Notes under the pieces: model-generated
Databases searched by the model: none
The model's input: the letters and a program-made list of their open reading frames with translations, nothing else
What the model was told of the DNA's origin: nothing
Assembly (NCBI RefSeq): GCF_018333215.1
Contig: NZ_BORO01000001.1
Span: 62,001 to 126,000 of the forward strand
Reading direction: 5' to 3'
DNA length: 64,000 bases
DNA from: Oceanobacillus sp. J11TS1
Lineage (GTDB): Bacteria; Bacillota; Bacilli; Bacillales; Amphibacillaceae
Part shown: piece after piece, positions 8,328 through 17,138 of the stretch
How the letters are laid out: the number at the start of each line of letters is the position of its first letter
Numbering within the stretch: the stretch's first letter is position 1
Program-made: the position numbers and the translations under genes

Positions 8328-9212
8328 TTATTTTGACATTTTCTTAATAATTTCGATAAGTTCTCGCGCCCTATGAGCATACGTATGATTCCCTAAAAGA
8401 TAGCGATAACCATTACTAGCGATTTTTTGTGCTTCATCAAGATGCTTCAAATAATAGTCAATTAATTCAACTAATTCTTTATGATCTTTATAGATTACAT
8501 AATGTTGCTTATCGACAAATAACTGTTCTTGACCAGCGACATAATCAGTAAGTACTAAAGAACCGCATCCCATTCCTTCAAAGATCCTCATATTCAAGCT
8601 TTTAATATGGTCTGCAGTGTGGTTAATCACAATTTTAGAATTACCATAGTGTTCAGCCAATTGATTTAAATAAACATTAGAATCAAGGGACAAGTTATAT
8701 TTACTTGCTAACTGCCTTTTAATAATGTGTAAAGCTTTTTTTCTTTCTTGATAGTATCTGGGATTTTTTCCTCCTACAAAGGAAACATCATATTTTCTTT
8801 TCTTTAAATCTACTGAGCAGTTAAAAATATCATTAGCCATAGCAAAAGGAAAAAATTTTACGGGAGCAGAAAATTTATCAGATAAATGGAGTGAATGTGC
8901 CATCAAAATCAAATCAGGTTTGTAAAAACTCTCCAATTTTAAATTGGTGTGTAGTCGATTTTCCCCATGATGTATCCAAAGAATTTTAGGTATTTTAACT
9001 AAATTTATATTTTTAACAATAACAGGTGGCTTTGATGGGCTTTCTACAAATAAAACCGCTAAATATTCAGAAATATTAATTTTACTAAAATCAATTTCTT
9101 TTTCGTATACATCGACCTTTACGCCGATTGATTTTAATCCATCCTCTAAATAACGCCCAGGAGTAAAACTCGTTTTACCATAACACAAAATAATCTTCTC
9201 ATTTGGTTTCAT
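8328..9212 (-). CDS. CgeB-like spore glycosyltransferase (GT-B fold)
   Basis: 294 residues. The C-terminal half carries the Glyco_trans_1-like signature of CgeB proteins: KIVINHTADHIKSLNMRIFE, GMGCGSLVLTDYVAG, a late acidic segment, and SNGYRYLLGNHTYAHRA at the end. The N-terminal half has a Rossmann-like start (KIILCYGKTSFTPGRYLEDG) and KILWIHHGENR. CgeB family proteins are involved in maturation of the outermost spore layer in Bacillus. ATG follows GAAGGAAC. It is a single minus-strand gene, not tightly linked to neighbours. Confidence 0.8.
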   Translation of the reverse strand: MKPNEKIILCYGKTSFTPGRYLEDGLKSIGVKVDVYEKEIDFSKINISEYLAVLFVESPSKPPVIVKNINLVKIPKILWIHHGENRLHTNLKLESFYKPDLILMAHSLHLSDKFSAPVKFFPFAMANDIFNCSVDLKKRKYDVSFVGGKNPRYYQERKKALHIIKRQLASKYNLSLDSNVYLNQLAEHYGNSKIVINHTADHIKSLNMRIFEGMGCGSLVLTDYVAGQEQLFVDKQHYVIYKDHKELVELIDYYLKHLDEAQKIASNGYRYLLGNHTYAHRARELIEIIKKMSK

Positions 9213-9347
9213 AATATAGGTTCCTTCTTTCTGAATAGAATAAATTTTTTAATGGGTTTATTTTTGTTCCTATACATTTTTGATGAGATAAGAAAAATTT
9301 ACTATTTATTATTTATAGTTAATTTCTTCTAGATAAAATTGTTATTA

Positions 9348-9356
9348 TATTGTATG
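9348..9356 (-). promoter_or_regulatory. possible sigma-K -10 element upstream of the cgeB-like gene
   Basis: Minus-strand CATACAATA fits CATANNNTA and lies about 135 bases before the ATG. No clear -35 is seen. The rest of 9213-9544 is very AT-rich (long A and T runs) and holds no gene. Confidence 0.25.
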
Positions 9357-9544
9357 AAAAAATACTTAAAATTGAAGGGCAAATAACTTAAAGAAAAAAT
9401 AATGATTGATATGAACTGCAGAATTCATATATTTTAAGTAGCTGGCTTTGTTAAAAGATATTTTAAAAAAAATTTCTTGGATTAAAGAAATACCATGGGA
9501 TATAGAAAACTTAAAAAGCCTGCAGATATCCGTTTCTCTTTCTT

Positions 9545-10852
9545 TTATTTCAGTGATTTAAGATATTCATTCCAGTTGGGGAGATTCGTTTGGGTGATGC
9601 TTTCCTTATGTTCCCGCACATTATATACTGTGAAATCACGGTATTGGAATCGATCTTTCTTGATTAATTCGTTTAAGACACTGACATCTTCGTAAAGCCT
9701 TCCATCTTTATATGAAATTACTGGAAAACCTCCGATTCTTTTTAAATTTAAAGTTCGGTAGATTCTTGGCCCGAGCGGAAAGTGATAGGAGAGCAAGTCC
9801 GTTCTTCCGTTGATAATTTTCCCCTTCTTTACCCCTTTAAAGAGCACATCTTCTGCTGATTGTTTCCATTTTCGAAGGTTGCCATATAAAACGGCTACTT
9901 CTTCCGAGAGATTTGCCAAATGGCTTTTAATAACAAAAATGGCATCCGGGTCCAGCCAATCATCCGCATCAAGCTCCAATATGAATTCCGACGTTACATG
10001 GGGCAATAAATGGTTAAAAGCAATTGCTTTGCCCTCATTTTTCTTGGAAAACACTTTTACGAGCTTTCCATCATTCCATTGCTGGAGCCGATGGTAGGAG
10101 TTATCTGTAGAACCGTCATCCATGATTAGTACCTGTTCCGGCTGTTCATTTTGCAGCAGGCAGGAAGCTACTGCGGTTTCCACATATTTTTCCATATTAT
10201 AATTAGAAATCAAGACGGATAGACTTGGATTTGCTGTTTTATTTTTATTTAACTGGTACTTCTGCATAAATTTTTGCTTTTCCATGTTATTAGCAGAACT
10301 GTTCTTTCTTGACTGTAGGACAAAATTGTCTCTGTATGACTTCTCTGGACTTGGTTTATCGAAAAGCCAGGCTGGAAAAAGAGCCTCCTTAAACGGCAAC
10401 TGGAAGTTTGTTAAAAATTGTTGCCTTTTAAGAAAAGCAGTAGACACCAACAGTGGGTGTTCGACAGCAATATTTCGGTTACGGTAGAGGGTCTTTAAAA
10501 AGGGATCTGTTTGGGAAAGATGCAGGGATTCAGGTTGAACAGCAGGGGAAAGGTAATCCGTATGCTGCAGAAACAATACATAAGAACTGTGGATTTTATG
10601 AATCAAATTATTCAATGTTTTCCCAAGGTCATTCTCTTGCAAGGGAATAGATTGAATTTGCTTAACATTACTATCATTCTGAATCGTATTTAAAGACATC
10701 GCCTGTTCATGGAGAATAATAATAGAATCTAATCTAGAGTCAATATTTTTTAAAGACGCTAAAGCTTTACGGATTGCTGCTAGATTAGAATAATGGGCCA
10801 GAATTACAGTTATATCTTTCAAAAAAATCCCCCGTTCTTTTCCGTTTTTCAT
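9545..10852 (-). CDS. two-part family 2 glycosyltransferase
   Basis: 435 residues. Residues about 205-435 are a typical GT2 domain: LSVLISNYNMEKYVETAVAS, IMDDGSTDNSYHRLQQW, NEGKAIAFN and the metal-binding ELDADDWLDPDA. Residues 12-190 look like a second, degenerate GT-A half (ITVILAHYSNLAAIRKALAS) without a recognisable DxD. The start is uncertain: ATG at 10852 has AGGAGC 17 bases away, while TTG at 10822 follows GGGGGA closely and begins just before the first domain. Location in the spore-surface island suggests glycan assembly on spore proteins (inference). Confidence 0.8.
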   Translation of the reverse strand: MKNGKERGIFLKDITVILAHYSNLAAIRKALASLKNIDSRLDSIIILHEQAMSLNTIQNDSNVKQIQSIPLQENDLGKTLNNLIHKIHSSYVLFLQHTDYLSPAVQPESLHLSQTDPFLKTLYRNRNIAVEHPLLVSTAFLKRQQFLTNFQLPFKEALFPAWLFDKPSPEKSYRDNFVLQSRKNSSANNMEKQKFMQKYQLNKNKTANPSLSVLISNYNMEKYVETAVASCLLQNEQPEQVLIMDDGSTDNSYHRLQQWNDGKLVKVFSKKNEGKAIAFNHLLPHVTSEFILELDADDWLDPDAIFVIKSHLANLSEEVAVLYGNLRKWKQSAEDVLFKGVKKGKIINGRTDLLSYHFPLGPRIYRTLNLKRIGGFPVISYKDGRLYEDVSVLNELIKKDRFQYRDFTVYNVREHKESITQTNLPNWNEYLKSLK

Positions 10853-11055
10853 TCTTATGTATATGTGTTGCTCCTATATTTATCCCATTTGAACAAGCAA
10901 TAAAGATCCCATAAAGTTATCCAGAAACAGAAAAGCAAAAAACTTTATACAATGCATTTCAATAAAAACAGATGCAAAAAGAACAAATATTTATTGTAAA
11001 ACGATAAATTTGGTGTTAAAATAAATTTTGAAAATAATGAAGTGAGGTGTTTTTA

Positions 11056-11532
11056 ATGAAACAAGTTTCCACACTGTTTCTAAAGATAGCTGTTTTTTTA
11101 CTTGGATTACCAGTACTTGCCTTGGGGATTTTTGGGGCGATTTGGTTAGCTGACAATCCAGCAAACCCGAATTATGGTCATATTCTGTACCCTATTTTAG
11201 TAGGTATGTATGCAACGTTAATACCATATTTCATTGCCTTGTATCAGGCGTTTAAACTTTTAAGCTTTATTGACAACAACCGGGCCTTTTCGGAATGGTC
11301 TGTGAAGGCTTTAAAGAATATTAAATTTTGCGCATTAACAATTAGCGGATTGTATGTGGTGATTCTGCCATTTGTTTATGTCATCGCAGAGATAGACGAT
11401 GCGCCTGGCCTGATTCTCATCGGAATGCTCCCGATATTTGCTTCCCTGATTATCGCTGTATTCGCTGCGGTTCTTCAAAAACTATTAAAAGAAGCAATTG
11501 ATATCAAATCTGAAAATGATTTAACGGTCTGA
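11056..11532 (+). CDS. DUF2975 membrane protein (YoaS-like)
   Basis: 158 residues with four predicted membrane helices (LFLKIAVFLLGLPVLALGIF; ILYPILVGMYATLIPYFIAL; FCALTISGLYVVILPFVYVI; LILIGMLPIFASLIIAVFAA). The loop LLSFIDNNRAFSEWSVKALK is typical of DUF2975. The ATG at 11056 is chosen because GTGAGGTG at 11042-11049 serves as ribosome site; a GTG inside it is not a start. It overlaps the ribosome site of the XRE gene, the usual arrangement for DUF2975/XRE pairs. Function unknown. Confidence 0.85.
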   Translation: MKQVSTLFLKIAVFLLGLPVLALGIFGAIWLADNPANPNYGHILYPILVGMYATLIPYFIALYQAFKLLSFIDNNRAFSEWSVKALKNIKFCALTISGLYVVILPFVYVIAEIDDAPGLILIGMLPIFASLIIAVFAAVLQKLLKEAIDIKSENDLTV

Positions 11533-11542
11533 GGTGAAAAAC

Positions 11543-11761
11543 ATGGCTATTATAATTAATATTGATGTGATGTTGGCAAAAAGAAAAATGAGCGTTACAG
11601 AATTATCAGAGAGAGTTGGAATAACAATGGCTAACCTTTCTATATTAAAAAACGGAAAAGCAAAAGCAATCCGAGTAACTACTTTAGATGCAATTTGTAA
11701 GGCCTTGGATTGTCAACCAGGGGATATTTTAGAATACAAAAGTGAGGAAGAAAAGGAATGA
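11543..11761 (+). CDS. small XRE-family HTH regulator (YozG-like)
   Basis: 72 residues, essentially one Cro/C1-type helix-turn-helix: INIDVMLAKRKMSVTELSER, then VGITMANLSILKNGKAKAIR as turn and recognition helix, then LDAICKALDCQPGDILEY. The ATG at 11543 has GAGGTG at 11531-11536, which itself overlaps the stop of the DUF2975 gene, so the pair is translationally coupled. In this family the regulator usually controls its own DUF2975 partner. Confidence 0.88.
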   Translation: MAIIINIDVMLAKRKMSVTELSERVGITMANLSILKNGKAKAIRVTTLDAICKALDCQPGDILEYKSEEEKE

Positions 11762-11827
11762 CTTTGATAGATAAAAAACTCGTATCCATTCGTCTAATGT
11801 ATTAAATTCTAAAAAGGGAGATCGCCC

Positions 11828-12658
11828 ATGAATGTAACCATTCAAACTAATTCACAGAGAAAAACTTTTAGAGCACAAAGCTCTAGAGCATTCAAACAAC
11901 TTGTCCGCTTTGGTTGGGAGCAGTCCTTATCCTGTCTGTTTCCGGTCGTTATTTTTGCCTCTTTGGCAATTACGCAGGTCATACCGCTTCCTTTCTTGCC
12001 GCGCTATGACTGGCTGCTCATCATCTTTCTTTTAATGCAGTGGGTGATGCTCCGTTCAGGACTTGAAACAAAGGATGAGCTTAAGGTTATTACATTATTC
12101 CATCTTATAGGATTGGCTCTTGAAATCTTCAAAGTGCAAATGGGATCCTGGTCGTATCCAGAGGAAGGTATTTTTAAAATCTTTGGAGTACCTTTGTATA
12201 GCGGGTTCATGTATGCAAGTGTAGCGAGTTATCTGTGCCAGGCGTGGAGAAGATTAAACGTTAATCTGGTAAACTGGCCCCCGTTTTTGGTGGTAGTACC
12301 CCTGGCGGCTGCGATTTATTTAAATTTTTTCACCCATCACTATTGGATTGATATTCGTTGGGTCTTAGCGGGGCTTGTTTTCATTGTCTTTTTACGATCA
12401 TCGGTTACATACGAGGTTGGTGGGACCCGTTATCATATGCCAATTGCTCTATCGTTTCTGCTGATTGGATTTTTCATATGGATAGCAGAAAACATCGCCA
12501 CGTTCTTTGGAGCATGGGAATATCCGAACCAAGCTGATGCATGGAGTCTTGTTCATTTAGGGAAGGTGAGTTCATGGGTCTTGCTAGTGATTGTCAGCTT
12601 TCTGATTGTGGCGACCTTGAAGCAGGTGAAGGGGCGATATCAAGAGAATGACTACTAG
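11828..12658 (+). CDS. DUF817 integral membrane protein (YoaT-like)
   Basis: 276 residues, about eight membrane helices. Family landmarks are FGWEQSLSCLFPVVIFASLA near the start, LHLIGLALEIFK-type helix (LFHLIGLALEIFKVQMGSWS), the PLYSGFMYASVASYLCQAWR segment and IAENIATFFGAWEYPNQ. ATG follows AAAGGGAGA. It lies 66 bases after the XRE regulator. In B. subtilis the YoaS, YozG and YoaT proteins are also close neighbours as far as I recall, so the set appears to be a conserved module of unknown function. Confidence 0.85.
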   Translation: MNVTIQTNSQRKTFRAQSSRAFKQLVRFGWEQSLSCLFPVVIFASLAITQVIPLPFLPRYDWLLIIFLLMQWVMLRSGLETKDELKVITLFHLIGLALEIFKVQMGSWSYPEEGIFKIFGVPLYSGFMYASVASYLCQAWRRLNVNLVNWPPFLVVVPLAAAIYLNFFTHHYWIDIRWVLAGLVFIVFLRSSVTYEVGGTRYHMPIALSFLLIGFFIWIAENIATFFGAWEYPNQADAWSLVHLGKVSSWVLLVIVSFLIVATLKQVKGRYQENDY

Positions 12659-12718
12659 GCTATTTAACAGCAGAAGGATAATTGGTGAATGAACAAGAAC
12701 AGTTTGAGGGGAGAGACA

Positions 12719-13492
12719 ATGTTAAAGAAAATTCCTTTTTTCAATAATAAGCAATCGAAAGCATCGATTCATAATACGGAAAGGTATACGGAAGATAATA
12801 CACCTGACCATGTAGCCATAATTATGGACGGAAACGGAAGGTGGGCCAAAAAGCGAGGCATGCCCCGAGTTGCCGGGCATAAAGAAGGGGTATCCTCTGT
12901 CGTCAAAATTGTCAAAGCGGCAGTAAAATGCAAGGTGAAAGTGCTGACGCTTTATACGTTCTCCACGGAAAACTGGAAACGGCCAAAGCCTGAGATAGAA
13001 TTTATTTTGAGGCTTCCTAAGGGGTTTCTTCATATGTATCTGCCTGACCTTATCTCCAATAATGTACGTATAGAGACAATCGGTGATATGGAAAATCTGC
13101 CAGCAACTACGCGTGAAGCAATACAGTATGCAATCGATCATACTCAGGATAATGACGGTTTGCAGCTGAATTTTGCGATCAACTATGGAAGCAGGCATGA
13201 AATTTTGAATGCCATGAAAGAAATGCTTACGGATATAAACGATGCGGGATTGTCACTAGATGATGTGGATGAACAGCGGTTTTCACGGTACCTGTATACA
13301 GCCGGTATCCCAGACCCTGACTTACTTATTCGAACCGGCGGAGAAAAACGCTTAAGCAATTTCCTGCTTTGGCAGTCGGCCTACACCGAGTTTTGGTTTA
13401 CCGACGTGCTATGGCCGGATTTCTCCGAGAAGGAATTTCTTTATGCACTTGAAGAATTCCGACAAAGAAGGAGAAGGTATGGCGGGATCTGA
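12719..13492 (+). CDS. uppS: isoprenyl transferase, undecaprenyl diphosphate synthase paralogue
   Basis: 257 residues from the ATG at 12719, which follows GAGGGGAGA; an earlier ATG at 12689 lacks a site. cis-Prenyltransferase signatures are complete: HVAIIMDGNGRWAKKRG with the catalytic Asp, GHKEGV, LTLYTFSTENWKRP, LNFAINYGSRHEI, and IRTGGEKRLSNFLLWQ with SAYTEFWF. The enzyme makes the lipid carrier for wall glycans from isopentenyl and farnesyl diphosphate. It is not in the frr-cdsA context usual for the housekeeping copy, so it is probably a second copy. A strong terminator follows. Confidence 0.88.
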   Translation: MLKKIPFFNNKQSKASIHNTERYTEDNTPDHVAIIMDGNGRWAKKRGMPRVAGHKEGVSSVVKIVKAAVKCKVKVLTLYTFSTENWKRPKPEIEFILRLPKGFLHMYLPDLISNNVRIETIGDMENLPATTREAIQYAIDHTQDNDGLQLNFAINYGSRHEILNAMKEMLTDINDAGLSLDDVDEQRFSRYLYTAGIPDPDLLIRTGGEKRLSNFLLWQSAYTEFWFTDVLWPDFSEKEFLYALEEFRQRRRRYGGI

Positions 13493-13608
13493 TATGGTGA
13501 ATGGAAAAAGAGGCAGCAAAAACAGATATAATCTTCTTTCTACCTCTACTAGGAATAGTATCCCCTTATACAAAAACTCCCATAATGTTGTTTATATAGT
13601 ATAAAACA

Positions 13609-13663
13609 AAGAGCTTGCTTTAGAGGTGCTGTTTCTCAAAAGCAAGCTCTTCGTTTTCGTTTT
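13609..13663 (+). terminator. rho-independent terminator after the uppS-type gene
   Basis: Perfect 13-bp stem AAGAGCTTGCTTT / AAAGCAAGCTCTT with a 17-base loop, followed by CGTTTTCGTTTTGTT. It lies about 115 bases after the stop. The rest of 13664-13878 holds no gene. Confidence 0.8.
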
Positions 13664-13878
13664 GTTGAAGCACTAAAAGGCGTTTTTGTTTTGTGAAAAC
13701 TAAAAATATTATATCTCCCTTCTCCCGGTTCTTTCTTAACCAGGTTTTAATTTGTTATTATAAGATAGGAAGCGAATTTATATTATTTTTTACTAATAAT
13801 CATATGCTAACAGTATAACCACGGAGATTCCTTATAAGGGATTTTAGAGGTTTTCGAGCATGGAGGAGTGGTCGTCTT

Positions 13879-14952
13879 ATGAAAAAAGTCAGTGCAAATG
13901 TTATTCAATTTCGAGGAACCCATTATGAATATGGCTACCATCAAGGGATGCTGGTAAAGGATCACATCTTATTAAAAAATCGAGAAAATCAATGGAAAGT
14001 TAGAAAACCTCTTTTTTCTATTGATAAGGAAGAAACAAAACAGGTCTTTAACGAAATAGCTCCAGCGATTTGGGAGGAATTAATTGGTATTGGTGAAGCG
14101 CTTGAATGGCCGATGGAGCGTGTACTGCTAGAATTTGGCGGATACCGTGTTAAATTGAATCGGTCTGGTTGTTCAATTTTAACGGGAACGGATTATCTAA
14201 TCCGAAATTACGATTATCATCCCAAAACATATGATGGTTTTTATTCCGTGTACCAGCCAACCGATACGGGGCATGCCATCATCGGCGTTACACAGAAAGT
14301 AACGGGAAGATGTGACGGAATGAACGAAAAAGGTTTAGCAATGGGGTATACGTTTATGCATCGTAAGCGCCCGAAAGATGGATTTGTCTGTAATATGATT
14401 GGGAGACTTATTTTAGAAACATGCGCAAATATAGAGGAGGCTGTTTCTTTATTGAAGCGTCTTCCGCATCGAGGATCATTCAGTTATGTATTAAAGGATA
14501 AGAATCAGGCTGAAGCAACCATTGTCGAAGCTTCACCGAGAAATATCGAGGTGAGAAATGGAGCAGCTTGTACGAACCATTTTCAAATAATGAAAGAAGA
14601 AAATCGCCATTATCTGAAAGATTCGAAGCGACGTTTAGAAATTATGGAAAAAGATCAATTAACCTCTCCATTAAACGGGGATGAAGCTTTTCAACTGCTA
14701 AACGGAACCGAAAATGGTGTGTTTTCCAAATTATACGGACAATGGGCTGGAACAATACATACTGCTGCATATTTTCCGCAAAAGTTAGAAGCATGGCTTG
14801 CTTTAGGCGGAGATCAGCAGCCTGTGAAATTTGACTTTGCTTCATGGTTAAACGGCGATGATTTTTCTGCGTCAAAAGTAACCGGAACAATTGATACGGA
14901 AATACCGTTTGTACATATGGAGAAAGCAGATTGGTTTAGGACGAAAAAATAA
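13879..14952 (+). CDS. C45/AAT-family N-terminal nucleophile hydrolase, copy 1
   Basis: 357 residues. The family includes isopenicillin-N acyltransferases and related amide hydrolases or acyltransferases that self-cleave before a catalytic cysteine. Seen here: FRGTHYEYGYHQG at the start, the cleavage-type Gly97-Cys98 in LNRSGCSIL, YLIRNYDYHPKTYDG, TGRCDGMNEKGLAMGYTF and EASPRNIEVRNGAACTNHF. ATG follows GGAGGAGTGG. It is a single-gene unit bounded by terminators. A close paralogue lies at 58405-59442. Substrate unknown; an acyl-amide is likely. Confidence 0.85.
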   Translation: MKKVSANVIQFRGTHYEYGYHQGMLVKDHILLKNRENQWKVRKPLFSIDKEETKQVFNEIAPAIWEELIGIGEALEWPMERVLLEFGGYRVKLNRSGCSILTGTDYLIRNYDYHPKTYDGFYSVYQPTDTGHAIIGVTQKVTGRCDGMNEKGLAMGYTFMHRKRPKDGFVCNMIGRLILETCANIEEAVSLLKRLPHRGSFSYVLKDKNQAEATIVEASPRNIEVRNGAACTNHFQIMKEENRHYLKDSKRRLEIMEKDQLTSPLNGDEAFQLLNGTENGVFSKLYGQWAGTIHTAAYFPQKLEAWLALGGDQQPVKFDFASWLNGDDFSASKVTGTIDTEIPFVHMEKADWFRTKK

Positions 14953-14989
14953 ATTTAAATCTACACAGAACCAAATATAAAGTAAAAGA

Positions 14990-15030
14990 AAAAGCTGCGT
15001 CTTACATCCATTTTAGGCGCAGCTTTTTCT
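14990..15030 (+). terminator. rho-independent terminator of the C45/AAT gene
   Basis: Stem AAAAGCTGCGTC with GGCGCAGCTTTT (14990-15001 and 15016-15027) and a long run TTTTTCTTTTTT. Confidence 0.85.
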
Positions 15031-15157
15031 TTTTTGCATATAATCTCTCTAAACCTAGTTGACAACTCGGAATAATGCGTTTAAACTAATATAAAAATTC
15101 AGTAATCAGATTATTTATGAAGTGAAAATAAACAGATAGAAAATGGGGGATGGGAAG

Positions 15158-16354
15158 ATGAGTAACTTAAAAGAAAAAACAATGGAGTCCATTTTTGCAA
15201 AATTTGATCAGTCATTTGAGGAAGTGAGAGGCTGGAGAAGACACATGCACCAGCATCCCGAATTGTCTTTTCAAGAGGTACATACGGCAGCGTATATAGA
15301 AGAAAAATTAAAAAGCTTTGGTCTAGAGGTTCAAAAAAATATCGGCGGTCATGGATTGATTAGTGTGTTAGAGGGCAAGGAGCCTGGAAAGAAAATTGCA
15401 TTGCGGGCTGATTTTGATGCATTGCCGATACTTGATGAGAAAGAAACCCCCTATAAGTCTACAAAACCAGGAATAATGCATGCTTGCGGGCATGATGGGC
15501 ATACAGCAGCCCTGCTAGGTGTTGCGAAAGTAGTCAGTGAGTATAAAGAAAATTTAAAGGGAAGTATTGTCTTCGTCTTCCAGCCAGCTGAGGAAACACC
15601 ACCAGGCGGGGCAAAATTTATGATAGAAGAAGGCATTTTAGATGATGTGGATTATGTTTTCGGAGCGCATCTTGCTTCAGATATCCCAGTTGGAAAAGTT
15701 GGCGTAGGAGAAGGCTATCAGATGGCTGCAGTAGATAAATTCGCTATTGATATTAAAGGACATGGCGGTCATGGAGCAAGACCGCATCAAACAACGGACT
15801 CCCTGGTGATAGGAACAAGTGTTGTAGAAGCACTGCAAAAGATTGTCAGCCGTCAAATCGACCCGCTAAAGTCTGCAGTTGTGACGATTGGCGTCTTTCA
15901 AGCAGGAAATGCATTTAATGTTATTCCAGATACTGCACGCATTGAAGGAACTGTCCGTACTTTTGATCCCGAAGTTCGCGATAAAGTAGAGACAGAAATC
16001 CGCTCGATTTTGGATGGGATCACCAGCGCATTTCACGCTACCTATGAACTTGATTATTTAAGAGGATATCCTGCGTTATTTAACCATAAAAAAGAAACAG
16101 ATTTAGCTAGAGATTTATTTAAAGAAGCTTTTGAAGAAGAGAATGTCGTAGAATTTTTGCCGACAATGGGAGCGGAGGATTTCTCTTACTTTTTAGAAGC
16201 TAAACCGGGAACCTACTTCCGGGTCGGTTCCCAAAATGATGATGAAGCAACGCATTATCCGCATCATCATCCACGATTTGACATTGATGAACGAGCGTTA
16301 GTAAATATCGAAAAAGCTTTTGCGTCTATTATTAAGCATTATTTGCTTAAATGA
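15158..16354 (+). CDS. M20 family metallo-amidohydrolase (N-acyl amino acid / hippurate hydrolase type)
   Basis: 398 residues from the ATG at 15158, which follows GGGGGA; the ATG at 15143 would place that site inside the gene. M20D features: MHQHPELSFQE, LRADFDALPI, MHACGHDGHTA (metal ligands), FQPAEETPPGGAKFM (catalytic Glu), the dimerisation domain with GHGGHGARPHQTTDS, and MGAEDFSYFLE near the C-terminus. The family removes acyl groups from amino acids in the cytoplasm. The unknown gene 16413-16844 follows within 60 bases and may be co-transcribed. Confidence 0.9.
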   Translation: MSNLKEKTMESIFAKFDQSFEEVRGWRRHMHQHPELSFQEVHTAAYIEEKLKSFGLEVQKNIGGHGLISVLEGKEPGKKIALRADFDALPILDEKETPYKSTKPGIMHACGHDGHTAALLGVAKVVSEYKENLKGSIVFVFQPAEETPPGGAKFMIEEGILDDVDYVFGAHLASDIPVGKVGVGEGYQMAAVDKFAIDIKGHGGHGARPHQTTDSLVIGTSVVEALQKIVSRQIDPLKSAVVTIGVFQAGNAFNVIPDTARIEGTVRTFDPEVRDKVETEIRSILDGITSAFHATYELDYLRGYPALFNHKKETDLARDLFKEAFEEENVVEFLPTMGAEDFSYFLEAKPGTYFRVGSQNDDEATHYPHHHPRFDIDERALVNIEKAFASIIKHYLLK

Positions 16355-16412
16355 GTTAGGTTAAGGATTGGGACAGTATGATAAAAGACTACGTTTAGGA
16401 AGGAACTCTATA

Positions 16413-16844
16413 ATGAGCCGACCAAAAATTTCATTAATGGAAGCATATATGATAGAAACACTACGTGCGAACGGGATAACCGATGAAGAAATAATTGAAA
16501 AAGTAAAAGAAGAGAACGTATCTTCTTTGAAACAGATTCATGATAAATTTGACCTCGAGCAGTTGATTACACTTGCAGAAAAGGACTTTACAGCTTTTGA
16601 GCAGGCTCTTAAGGATGGCTATACTGTTAAATTCGTTACAGTTCGGGGACTGGAAAATTTATTGAAATTAAAATTTCAAAAAGAAGCAGGTAAAGATTAT
16701 AAAAAAACAGAAACAGGTATTCAAAGTCTTCAAGCAGATGAAGCGGTACTGCGTGAGGTTAAAGAAATCTTATCACCGAATTGGAAGATAATAAAAGATA
16801 AGCATGGTATATCGGTAAGATTGAAAGAACAGACAGATTTTTAA
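16413..16844 (+). CDS. small unrecognised helical protein
   Basis: 143 residues that I do not recognise. The start ATG at 16413 follows AGGAAGGA; the upstream part of the frame (from 16368) lacks a site. The N-terminus PKISLMEAYMIETLRANGIT DEE is followed by an amphipathic helical body (FDLEQLITLAEKDFTAFEQA; GLENLLKLKFQKEAGKDYK) and the tail WKIIKDKHGISVRLKEQ. No signal peptide or membrane segment is visible. A terminator follows 17 bases after the stop. Confidence 0.65.
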   Translation: MSRPKISLMEAYMIETLRANGITDEEIIEKVKEENVSSLKQIHDKFDLEQLITLAEKDFTAFEQALKDGYTVKFVTVRGLENLLKLKFQKEAGKDYKKTETGIQSLQADEAVLREVKEILSPNWKIIKDKHGISVRLKEQTDF

Positions 16845-16861
16845 TCATAATATGAATGTAA

Positions 16862-16903
16862 AAAGCGCTATAAAACCGAGATGGTTCGGATTTATAGCGC
16901 TTT
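16862..16903 (+). terminator. rho-independent terminator
   Basis: Perfect 13-bp stem AAAGCGCTATAAA / TTTATAGCGCTTT, with an inner CCGA/TCGG pairing, then GTTGTATGCTTTT. Confidence 0.8.
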
Positions 16904-17138
16904 GTTGTATGCTTTTAAGGTAGAGTGGCAGGTGTCTATTAGCATTAATGGATACAATGTAGGCGCACAACGAAAAGGTAACCCAATATCAATACTATTA
17001 AATCGCGCGTAAATATAGTAAAATTGCATGCTAGATGATTTAACAAGCATTTCAAGCTGGTTCATATGCGATGAAGTAGAGGACAAAAATGCTTGCCTCT
17101 AGGTTCAAATACTAGTATATAAATTGGAGGCGAAAACT

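Noticed and set aside
12722-13198. 158-codon minus-strand frame opposite the isoprenyl transferase gene
   Set aside because: Antisense of a fully conserved enzyme; no ribosome site.
16892-17086. 64-codon minus-strand frame
   Set aside because: Begins in a terminator arm on the opposite strand; no ribosome site and no recognisable pattern.
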